Source: an uncultured Bacteroidales bacterium
GTDB taxonomy: Bacteria; Bacteroidota; Bacteroidia; Bacteroidales; F082
Length of the DNA stretch: 57,164 nt
Direction: 5' to 3'
Assembly (NCBI GenBank): GCA_900317055.1
Contig: ONFF01000024.1
Location: 1 to 57,164 of the forward strand
Positions 15,455 through 23,067 of the stretch are shown in pieces (position 1 is the first letter of the stretch; the number at the start of each line of letters is the position of its first letter). Under the pieces are notes generated by a model. It was not told the origin of the DNA. It searched no databases and worked only from the letters and a program-made list of their open reading frames with translations. Position numbers and translations under genes: made by a program.

Positions 15455-18160
15455 TTATTCGTCTTGCACCAATCTTACGGATAAACAGTAATGCTTATAC
15501 TCACTTACAGACGATTGGACTCTTTGTTCGTCAAAACCCATGTCATACGCAAATTGTTGGAAATTGTTGTAGTGGGATGACGACCAATAGAACCCCTTCT
15601 CATTCATCATGAGAGCTTCGTGGCCTTGGCATTGGCCCGCAGCCGGCAGGAAGACCACTCCAAGTGCTTCAAAAGTGTTTTCCCAATCAGTGGCACTGAT
15701 GATGTTGTCACAGTAGGTGGTTGAAATCCACTGGTTGTATCCCGTCAATGGGAAATAGCCATGATTCCAGTTGTCGGGCAGGACGATTACGCCGTTGACA
15801 TGGTTCACCTGCGCCTTGACCCAGCAATCGAAGCCATTGTTATACAGCCGATTGTTCAACAAATACTCCCATTCTCCTTTCGTGAGCGTCCGCCATTGCC
15901 CTACTACATTGCCGCCATTGCTGATGGCGTTATCGATGCCCCAGTCGGAGCGAGCATACTCGCCTGTCAAGTTGTTGGGATGCGGAGGCCCAAAATACGG
16001 ACCGTAATTGCCGCCACGACGTTCATACGGCTGGTAATAAATATTGCCGCAATCCCATCCGCTAGTGCCCCAACCGAACAAGTCGAACCAATCCGGATAA
16101 GAGGAGTTGACATTTGCATTGGCTTCGCCGATGTAATCGTATTGGTGTTCGGCAAAACGCCAGAGGTGTTTGGAAGTGTTTCCACGGCTAATCTTGCATT
16201 GCAGGTTGCCCTTCGAGAATCGCACCCGCTTGTTTTGGCCTACCGTGTAGAAGCCTTTCAAACTGCCTTCAGGGCCATCGGGTAGCACCTTGTCAGTGAA
16301 TAATTCCCTTGAAGAGCTGTAACTTATCCCGCTCCCGTTGATGGCGTATGCTCGGAAATAATAAGTGGTGTGTGGCGTAAGCCGGTTGACATAGCCTGAA
16401 TAAGTGCCCACGCCTGTTTCTGCATCCGCAATGTGTGGGTCATCTATGGTCGGAAAAGGATTCGTGCTCCAACATATGCCGCGTTCGGTCATGTATGAGC
16501 CGCCACTGTTGGTAACTTGAGCAAAGAAGTGGGCAATGGGTGAGACAATAAGAACTATATCGTTGATAGTAACCGTAGATAAGGCACCCGAAGTGTTGAA
16601 ACTGATCTCATTGCCATAGGTAATATCCCGCTCTGTTTTGAAATAGGCACGGACATGATAGGTGTAGTTCGGCTGGAGGTCGTCCATGGGGCAAGTGAAA
16701 ATGGCCGTGTTTTCTGTCGCTACAACATGAAAATGGCCTATCGTCGGGTTGCCACTGATGTTCCAGCAGATGCCCCGTTCGATGATAGGATGGCCACCGT
16801 CGGAAACGATTTGACCTCCACATAGTGCCGAATGGTCGGTGATTTCGGTGGCATCCAGTGTAATTACCTGTGCTGGTGCATAATCGGTTGTTTTGAATTG
16901 GATTTCTTCACCATAGCTTGTGCCTTTTGCGTTGGCGGAGTAGGTACGAACATGATAATTGGTGTTTGCTTCAAGGTTGGTAAGGTTTGCGCTAAAAGTA
17001 CCTATTCCCGAACCACATTCCACATGGTTTCCATCAAGGTTTGGTGAAGACGAAATGCTCCAGCAAAAGCCTCTTTCTGTGACTTCATCGCCTCCATCAT
17101 CCAATACTTGACCGTGTCCTACAGCCGTATGCATTTCAATGTCAGTTACTTGTATAGTCGTTACTGTAGGCGGAATGGCTGAAGTGATGAATTGGACTTC
17201 CTCGCCATAATTGGTTCCTTTGCCATTGGTTGCGTAAGCGCGAAGATAATAAGTGGTATGCGCCGAAAGGTCATCCAAGAGGCAAATAAAACTGCCCAAG
17301 CCTTCTCCCGAAGCAAGGTAATCGCTTTCAATGGTCGGGATTGGAGCCGTACTCCAGCAAACGCCACGCTCCGTGACGGGTGAGTCGCCATCGGTCAGGA
17401 CGATTCCTCCGCTTTTGGCCGAAGATTCGGTAATGTCGGTCACAGGTACGGTGCTAACCTCGGGGAATCCGTATTCCAAGGTGGAGAAACTGACCTCGTT
17501 TCCGTAAGCCGTTCCTTTTTCATTGGTAGCATAGGCGCGAACATAATATTGGGTTTCAGGCAAAAGGTTGGTCATTTCCAAGCAAAAATTGTCCATTTCG
17601 CTCTCTGCTTCAAGATGGTTGTCATCAAGTGTAGGGTCGGGACTCGTTGCCCAACATACGCCACATTCGGTGACGGGCGAACCGCCGTCGTTGACTATAT
17701 TGCCGCCACTTACGGCAGAATGCAAGGTCACTAATGTTATTTCTACGGTATTCACTTCAGGGAGAGCATAATCAGGTGTGGTGAAAGTCGCCTTGTCGCT
17801 AACGCCTGTTCCCGCCTCGTTGGTGGCAAAAGCCATGAAATGGTAGGTCGTATTGGGTAAAAGGTCGGTCAGTGTTGCAGAAAAGCGCCCCTTACCGTTT
17901 CCGCAGAATACCGTGTCGGGCGTTGTTCCTATGCGATTGTAGCAAAATCCTCGTTCCGTCACGGTGCCATTGCCGTCATCCATCACCTCGGCAGAAATCG
18001 TAGCCCTGGTGAAGCTCAATGCCATCACGTCCTCAACCACTTGAACCGTAGGCTTTTCGATTACTTCCCCTTCGGGTAGAGGTTGAGGCTTTTTGCAACC
18101 GTTTAAGACTATCGCCATCAGCAGGAGCGAAAGTAGGGTGTAAAATCTTGTTGCTTTCAT
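15455..18160 (-). CDS. Lipoprotein with six Fn3-like repeats and FISUMP-like domain
   Basis: A 901-residue protein. The signal MKATRFYTLLSLLLMAIVLN ends at GC, so it is a lipoprotein (Cys22). About residues 38-620 hold six tandem repeats of 93-99 residues. Each has a GG..V.DGG or similar turn, a V-T-E-R-G-x-C-W motif, PT or PN, then a Y-x-V/F-R-A-Y/F-A-x-N end, an Fn3-like fold common in Bacteroidota surface proteins. The last ~270 residues, from GSLKGFYTVGQNKRVRFSKG through a Trp/Gly-rich part (WFDLFGWGTSGWDC) to YCLSVRLVQDE, match the FISUMP/formylglycine-like fold seen in gut Bacteroidales. It has no T9SS tail, yet it shares the signal-peptide DNA cassette with the T9SS genes. It sits 20 bases after the 18181 gene. 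Confidence 0.85.
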   Translation of the reverse strand: MKATRFYTLLSLLLMAIVLNGCKKPQPLPEGEVIEKPTVQVVEDVMALSFTRATISAEVMDDGNGTVTERGFCYNRIGTTPDTVFCGNGKGRFSATLTDLLPNTTYHFMAFATNEAGTGVSDKATFTTPDYALPEVNTVEITLVTLHSAVSGGNIVNDGGSPVTECGVCWATSPDPTLDDNHLEAESEMDNFCLEMTNLLPETQYYVRAYATNEKGTAYGNEVSFSTLEYGFPEVSTVPVTDITESSAKSGGIVLTDGDSPVTERGVCWSTAPIPTIESDYLASGEGLGSFICLLDDLSAHTTYYLRAYATNGKGTNYGEEVQFITSAIPPTVTTIQVTDIEMHTAVGHGQVLDDGGDEVTERGFCWSISSSPNLDGNHVECGSGIGTFSANLTNLEANTNYHVRTYSANAKGTSYGEEIQFKTTDYAPAQVITLDATEITDHSALCGGQIVSDGGHPIIERGICWNISGNPTIGHFHVVATENTAIFTCPMDDLQPNYTYHVRAYFKTERDITYGNEISFNTSGALSTVTINDIVLIVSPIAHFFAQVTNSGGSYMTERGICWSTNPFPTIDDPHIADAETGVGTYSGYVNRLTPHTTYYFRAYAINGSGISYSSSRELFTDKVLPDGPEGSLKGFYTVGQNKRVRFSKGNLQCKISRGNTSKHLWRFAEHQYDYIGEANANVNSSYPDWFDLFGWGTSGWDCGNIYYQPYERRGGNYGPYFGPPHPNNLTGEYARSDWGIDNAISNGGNVVGQWRTLTKGEWEYLLNNRLYNNGFDCWVKAQVNHVNGVIVLPDNWNHGYFPLTGYNQWISTTYCDNIISATDWENTFEALGVVFLPAAGQCQGHEALMMNEKGFYWSSSHYNNFQQFAYDMGFDEQRVQSSVSEYKHYCLSVRLVQDE

Positions 18161-18180
18161 TGTACTATTGTTTTGATTTG

Positions 18181-19647
18181 TTATTCTTTAATCCATTTCC
18201 CGCATTCCGCTTCTTTGCTATTGGCCATCACTTTCCAAACATACACTCCCTTAGCCCAATCCTCAGCACCAATTTCCGTCACATTCTCCGTAATATCCTG
18301 TCTATGCACCAGCCTCCCATTCAAATCATACACCTCCACCCAAGCATCCCGCAACCCCGTCCTGATATTCAGCACATCCTTCCCCGGATTGGGATAAGCC
18401 ACCGCCACCTTCAGCCCGTTGTCGTGGGCTTCGTCGACATTCCAAAACGAGTCTGCGAGAACGTGGTAGATATTGTCGTTAATGGTCGTGATAAGGCAGT
18501 CGCCATTAGGCATGGCACAAATCTCTATAGGTCCCTGCCATTGGCCATCGAATGGTTTATAGATTTCGCTGATTTTGTTCAAATCCTCATCAAATCGGGC
18601 GACATAAAAACCTTCCTGATAATAGATATCCTGAACCAACGCACACATTGCAATGCTGCCATCTGGGAAGAAGTCTATTGACTTCCAATAAGCGCGTTGG
18701 TCTTCACCAGGATTGTCGACAGTCAATGCCCATTTGTCGATGTGTGACATTTCCTTATCGAACTTGGCTATGATCGCATTTTGATAGCCAGACTGCCCGT
18801 TGGCAACATATCTAAAGCTGCCCACCACATAAAGACAACCCGATACTGGATGTTTGGCTACGTACGGGAAAACGATACTTTGACGCCAACCTGGCAAAGG
18901 GAAATCGTTATAGATTTCATCATGCAGCAAGGTGGTGTCAAGATTGAAATCCAAATTGAAGCAACGTGTTTTGACAGGCTGCTCTTGAATATCGCATCCG
19001 CCTAAAAGGTAGCCCGTAGAATCTGCATTGAGAGCGAAAAGCCTTTCAGGGTCGAAGAGTACGGAAGTAAAGTACCTATCTGCAAGCACATTACCCCATC
19101 TGTCAAACCGAATGATACGGTGACGGTCAGCTACGTTCTGCCCTAATTGCTCGTTGGTGAAATAACTCACCGCAAAAATGCTATCGCTCTCGATGATGAA
19201 TTGAGGATCCATATAATGAACGGTAGAAACACCTGTGCCACTAAGCAAAACAGTTCCAGTTTCGACCACCAACAAATCCTCGTCAATGTCACCAACGGCA
19301 ATCCAAAGGGAATCGCCTCTCATCTTGTGGTAAATGATGCTTGGGAAACCATTTTCCTTCATGAACAACAATTGTTGGTTTGCCATAGAGAACCCTCCAT
19401 CGTTGAGGTGGTTTTGTGCGACATACTCCAATTCCGTGCCGTCAGTTTTAATGCGGCACAAAGCCATAGTACCGTTTTCTTCGCCACGCATGGTGACCAA
19501 ACACTCGTCTTCAGTCAAGGAAAGCAGGGCAAGATAGCCGTGGGTGTCTCCAATGAGTTCCACTTCCAATTGTTCTTGTGCTTGCATCGTCACCCCTCCC
19601 GCCATCATCATCAGCGCAAGCAGGGCGTAAATTCTTGTTGTTTTCAT
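18181..19647 (-). CDS. T9SS type A sorting domain protein, propeller-like
   Basis: A 488-residue secreted protein. The signal MKTTRIYALLALMMMAGG ends QAQ, and the mature part starts EQLEVELIGD. The body shows repeated phrases such as HRIIRFDRWGNVLADRYF, CFNLDFNLDTTLLHDEIY and VARFDEDLNKISEIY, blades of a propeller-like fold. The sorting domain has AYPNPGKDVLNIRTG, VEVYDLNGRLVHRQDI, AKGVYVWKVM and GKWIKE. Its DNA there is nearly the same as in the 6509 and 8248 genes. It lies four bases downstream of the 19652 gene. The remnant at 10708-10797 appears to derive from a relative of this gene. Confidence 0.89.
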   Translation of the reverse strand: MKTTRIYALLALMMMAGGVTMQAQEQLEVELIGDTHGYLALLSLTEDECLVTMRGEENGTMALCRIKTDGTELEYVAQNHLNDGGFSMANQQLLFMKENGFPSIIYHKMRGDSLWIAVGDIDEDLLVVETGTVLLSGTGVSTVHYMDPQFIIESDSIFAVSYFTNEQLGQNVADRHRIIRFDRWGNVLADRYFTSVLFDPERLFALNADSTGYLLGGCDIQEQPVKTRCFNLDFNLDTTLLHDEIYNDFPLPGWRQSIVFPYVAKHPVSGCLYVVGSFRYVANGQSGYQNAIIAKFDKEMSHIDKWALTVDNPGEDQRAYWKSIDFFPDGSIAMCALVQDIYYQEGFYVARFDEDLNKISEIYKPFDGQWQGPIEICAMPNGDCLITTINDNIYHVLADSFWNVDEAHDNGLKVAVAYPNPGKDVLNIRTGLRDAWVEVYDLNGRLVHRQDITENVTEIGAEDWAKGVYVWKVMANSKEAECGKWIKE

Positions 19648-19651
19648 CGTA

Positions 19652-21250
19652 TTATTGTTTTATCCATTTTCCGGTTAATAGTTCTTTTTCAGCATTGTAA
19701 ACTCGATAGAAATACACCCCAGCTTTCAATCCAGAAACGCCTATAGTAAGCACATTCCCCTCGCCACGGATAAACCTGTCCACGCAAGGGCGACCAAGGC
19801 CATCCGTAATGCTGATGCGGCAGCCATCAATGGTTCCCACTTCGCTAAGGTCAATGTTCAGAACATCCTTTGCTGGATTAGGATACGCCTTGCCTTGAAT
19901 CTCCGTCACAGGCATCTCCTTGACCGAAGCGGGTATGGGGTTCATCTCCTCGCGGGTCAATTTCAGAACCTTACTTGCAGAATATGAACTCATACAATTT
20001 GCACCTCCATTCATGGCCAAGAGACAACCACCATCGTTGTAGGGTAAAACGAATATGGGGAAATAGTCATAGTACTGATCCTCGTCAAAGAAGCGGCTGC
20101 CAAGGATTTCCATGTCGCGGTCAAAAAGGCACAATCCTGTTTGCAAGTCGCCTCCAAGGTCATACCAAGTCATGTAACAGCCGTACATGGTCGTGTCGTT
20201 CACCGTGGCCATACATCTACCACGGCCAGAAGGCTCTTCATTTCTTCTCCCCTCGTGAAGGAAACCAACTTCATAATGATTAACCCGACCACAGTCCAAA
20301 TTGTAATCATGTTGGCCTGGCCCTACGGTCCAACTAAGATCAAGGTCACCAATCGTCAACAGATAGTTGTCAATGCCTTGCTTCCAAGGGTATCTTGCAC
20401 CAAAGAACAGCAGTCTGTCATCCGAAAGGAAATAGTCGGAATAACCTTCGACACCCACAGCATAGCTCTCCATGTCTTCCATGCCTGGAGAACCCAATAT
20501 ATAACGGTAAGCCTTCACATACTGAAAGTCTTCGTCATAAAATGCCGTGCCTATACCACCTCCAGGGCCATTGCAGAGAAAGATATAGCCGTTTCCTGAA
20601 GGATTCTTGAAAATGTTATGGCACATAAAACCTTGCAGCCGAAACTCGGGGTCATTGGCATTGTAGTACTTAGGCACCACATAGCGGCACGCCAAGGTGT
20701 CGGCGTTTTGGTCAAACCTGTACATGTAAGGGAATACCCTATTTGAGCTTTCATAATAATAACCGCAGGCAATCACCTGGCCGTTATCATGAAGAAGAGA
20801 TGGCCAACTTTTCAACTCTGGAGAGTTATGGGTATAAACCTTTGACTCGACTATTTCAAGATTGCCATCAAAAACAATCGCCCAAAGTTCACTGCCTCCA
20901 TAATTGATCAATGTTGAGTCTGGTTGAAGTTGTGCCACTGTGAAGTAATTGCCATTGTCAAGCTGAACTATATCATGCGTCAGCAGCATTTTCGGCAAAT
21001 CCTCACAAATGTGGTGCTCGTAGTTGCCGTCAGGATGCACTTTGAAGAGCGATGTATTCCAATCGTGACGACGGCCGAATCGCCCTATCAAAACGGCATT
21101 GCCATCCGTATCCATCACACCCGCATCAATGCGGGAATACTGGTTGATGTCGTTCTGGTCGCCAAAGTCAAGCTCCCATTGCTGGGCGTGCATAGTGACT
21201 CCCGACATCAGCAGGAGCGCAAGCAGGGTTGTAATTCTTTTTGCTTTCAT
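19652..21250 (-). CDS. T9SS type A sorting domain protein (twin of 10819-12417)
   Basis: Start placed at 21250 (532 residues) where the signal MKAKRITTLLALLLMSGVTM begins; 17 further codons upstream (to 21301) lack signal character and run into promoter sequence. The body and sorting domain match the protein at 10819-12417 at most residues: QQWELDFGDQNDINQ, LWAIVFDGNLEIV, AYPNPAKDVLNIDLS and terminal TGKWIKQ. It is the first gene of the run of T9SS genes that extends to 8248, directly downstream of regulator 3 and its paired repeats. This places it as the likely first target of that regulatory region. Confidence 0.9.
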   Translation of the reverse strand: MKAKRITTLLALLLMSGVTMHAQQWELDFGDQNDINQYSRIDAGVMDTDGNAVLIGRFGRRHDWNTSLFKVHPDGNYEHHICEDLPKMLLTHDIVQLDNGNYFTVAQLQPDSTLINYGGSELWAIVFDGNLEIVESKVYTHNSPELKSWPSLLHDNGQVIACGYYYESSNRVFPYMYRFDQNADTLACRYVVPKYYNANDPEFRLQGFMCHNIFKNPSGNGYIFLCNGPGGGIGTAFYDEDFQYVKAYRYILGSPGMEDMESYAVGVEGYSDYFLSDDRLLFFGARYPWKQGIDNYLLTIGDLDLSWTVGPGQHDYNLDCGRVNHYEVGFLHEGRRNEEPSGRGRCMATVNDTTMYGCYMTWYDLGGDLQTGLCLFDRDMEILGSRFFDEDQYYDYFPIFVLPYNDGGCLLAMNGGANCMSSYSASKVLKLTREEMNPIPASVKEMPVTEIQGKAYPNPAKDVLNIDLSEVGTIDGCRISITDGLGRPCVDRFIRGEGNVLTIGVSGLKAGVYFYRVYNAEKELLTGKWIKQ

Positions 21251-21255
21251 TATAT

Positions 21256-21278
21256 TATAGTTTTGTTGCAAAACTATA
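21256..21278 (-). promoter_or_regulatory. Inverted repeat and -7 element of the T9SS operon
   Basis: Perfect 10-base arms, TATAGTTTTG and CAAAACTATA, flank TTG. On the minus strand, the arm at 21269-21276 supplies TAGTTTTG, a -7 match. The dyad lies between that box and the start codon, so it would sit at the transcription start or in the leader of the operon mRNA as a small hairpin. Confidence 0.5.
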
Positions 21279-21312
21279 ACAAAAAAACGCCAAAAAGCCA
21301 AGCCCCAAGCCC

Positions 21313-21392
21313 AAATATAGGATTTTGCGCCTGTTCAAAAACACAACAACTTGAAATACAATGAACTCAAAAATCTGAAAATATAGGTTTTT
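21313..21392 (-). promoter_or_regulatory. Paired direct repeats next to regulator 3 stop codon
   Basis: AAATATAGGATTTT at 21313 and AAATATAGGTTTTT at 21379 on the plus strand, 66 bases apart. The second ends one base before the stop codon of regulator 3 (21394). The first is preceded by CCAAGCCCCAAGCCC, and the site at 3036 is preceded by a like AAGTCCCAAGCCC, so more than the 14-base core is conserved. Confidence 0.55.
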
Positions 21393-21393
21393 G

Positions 21394-22983
21394 TTACCCT
21401 ATAGAGGTGAAAAGGCCATCGATATCTGCCTTTTTCTTGAGGTTGGATCGGTATTGCGTCACCGTGTTTTCTTTCAACCCAAGCAAATTCGCCGCCTCTT
21501 TTGCACGGAAGCCAAGGAACGAAAGAATGACGATGCGGCATTCCGTTTCGTTCAGATTGGGACAAGCCTGCTGCAGCCTAACCGTAGCCGATGGATAGGC
21601 GCTTTCAAACTCGTCAAGAATACGCTGTAGCCTATCCTCGCCACCCGTCTGGTAAATCGCCAACACCCGCTGCTGAAGCATATCCCTCTGGTGCTGCGAT
21701 GATTGTTCCACCGTTGCCTGCAGTCGTTTCACCTCTTCCTCATGGCTTTGCCGGGCTGCCTCCAATTGCCGCAATGCCTCGTCCTGCTTGGCCTTCAGCT
21801 CCAGTTCGTGTTGTGAATCCTTGGCCTTCAAGGCTCTTTCCGCCTCATCCTGTTGTTGCTTCAGCATCTTCCTTCCCTTCTGTTTCGCCAAAACAACAAC
21901 AGCAGTCAAAGCCAACAAGCCCACGATTATCGCCACCCATACTATCCCAGCCCTATGTTCCAATCTCTGCTTGTCACTCAGATAGGCGTTCAGCATCGGC
22001 AAAGCTTTGGCATTATGGTTGCTTGCCACTACATCCTTCTCCTCACTGGTTTTCAAAAAGGCGTAAAAGGGCAAAGTGCTCAAGGTATCACCCAACGCTT
22101 CGTAACAGTCGACAAGGCAGTAAGCTGCTTGCGCTTTAAGGTTTTCATCCTTTGACTGATAAGCGACTTTCGAATCGGCCAAAGCAGTCGCATAGTCATG
22201 TGCCTTATAATGGACATAGGCCTTTTCAATCGCATTCCTGTGAAACAAGAGACAGGAACTGTCAACCAATGCAAAACTATGTTCAAAATAGAAAATGGCT
22301 GAATCGTACTCATGGCTGTGACGCAAACAATTGGCAAGCGAATTTTCCAGCAAAGCCGTTTCGTACGGGAAACGGTCAGCATTGGCCAAATGAAGACCTT
22401 TGTGGCAATAGAAGAAGGCCGTGTCGCCTTCACCCGCCTTCCCGAAACGCTCATAGAGCAACCCGAGATTAGCCATTGAACGGAGCATCCAAGCCGTGTC
22501 ACCAACGACAGAAGCACAATCCAGGCCATAACGGGCAAAGCGTGTGCTGCAAAGCTTGTCAGAGAAATTGAATGCGATTCGTGACAAGATATAGCAAATC
22601 TTGCTGTATAGCCGCCCTACGGGAGCCTGCTTTGCATCGAAATGGGAATCCAAGATTTTCAAGGCTTCCAGGAAATGTACAGTTGCCTCCTCGGAAAAAT
22701 GGTTTTTATCAAAGACTAAACCACCTGCCAGATAATGGCAACGCGCCTGCATCCAATAATCGCGGGACCTGTCGCCTTTTTCGTAGAAAGCCAAGGCGGG
22801 ACTTACAAGGGAATCCGTGAAGTCATAGTACTTGTTACCGACATATATCGCTTCCACTGAGTCAATCAGCTCAGTGTATTCTGCGTCTTGGCTATCGATA
22901 GGCGAAAGAAAGTCACATTCGCGTTTGTTGCAGCCCATCATCACAACAACAATCAAAAGCCCTATGTACAAAATCCGTTTCAT
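21394..22983 (-). CDS. Membrane TPR/LuxR-type HTH regulator (paralogue 3)
   Basis: A 529-residue protein. The lipoprotein-type signal MKRILYIGLLIVVVMMGC puts the Cys at residue 18. A TPR-like helical region follows (about 30-335), then a transmembrane helix (about 346-366, GIVWVAIIVGLLALTAVVVL), a long coiled coil (about 370-445, Lys/Glu/Gln-rich) and a LuxR-like HTH (about 475-520) with LSFLGFRAKEAANLL, GLKENTVTQY and RSNLKKK. It lies directly upstream of the nine-gene T9SS run, which suggests local control. The promoter upstream is the same type as in paralogue 2, with a conserved terminator-promoter block. Confidence 0.86.
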   Translation of the reverse strand: MKRILYIGLLIVVVMMGCNKRECDFLSPIDSQDAEYTELIDSVEAIYVGNKYYDFTDSLVSPALAFYEKGDRSRDYWMQARCHYLAGGLVFDKNHFSEEATVHFLEALKILDSHFDAKQAPVGRLYSKICYILSRIAFNFSDKLCSTRFARYGLDCASVVGDTAWMLRSMANLGLLYERFGKAGEGDTAFFYCHKGLHLANADRFPYETALLENSLANCLRHSHEYDSAIFYFEHSFALVDSSCLLFHRNAIEKAYVHYKAHDYATALADSKVAYQSKDENLKAQAAYCLVDCYEALGDTLSTLPFYAFLKTSEEKDVVASNHNAKALPMLNAYLSDKQRLEHRAGIVWVAIIVGLLALTAVVVLAKQKGRKMLKQQQDEAERALKAKDSQHELELKAKQDEALRQLEAARQSHEEEVKRLQATVEQSSQHQRDMLQQRVLAIYQTGGEDRLQRILDEFESAYPSATVRLQQACPNLNETECRIVILSFLGFRAKEAANLLGLKENTVTQYRSNLKKKADIDGLFTSIG

Positions 22984-22988
22984 GGCCG

Positions 22989-23019
22989 CAAAAGTAACAT
23001 TTTTGGCGACACCAACAAA
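22989..23019 (-). promoter_or_regulatory. Promoter of regulator 3 (-33/-7), near leaderless
   Basis: Minus strand TTTG (23016-23019), a 19-base spacer, TACTTTTG (22989-22996), CGGCC and then the ATG at 22983. Both elements and spacing fit the Bacteroidota consensus. Confidence 0.72.
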
Positions 23020-23045
23020 ATAGGCTGGCCACTTTCGTGACTAGC
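23017..23045 (-). terminator. Rho-independent terminator after 23068-24801
   Basis: Minus strand stem GCTAGTCAC with GTGGCCAGC around a GAAA loop, then TATTTTG. One A-C mismatch lies in the stem. It is the relative of the terminator at 6447-6476 and, like it, overlaps the -33 element of a regulator promoter. Confidence 0.6.
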
Positions 23046-23067
23046 ACTAGGTTGTGAGGATAATCCG

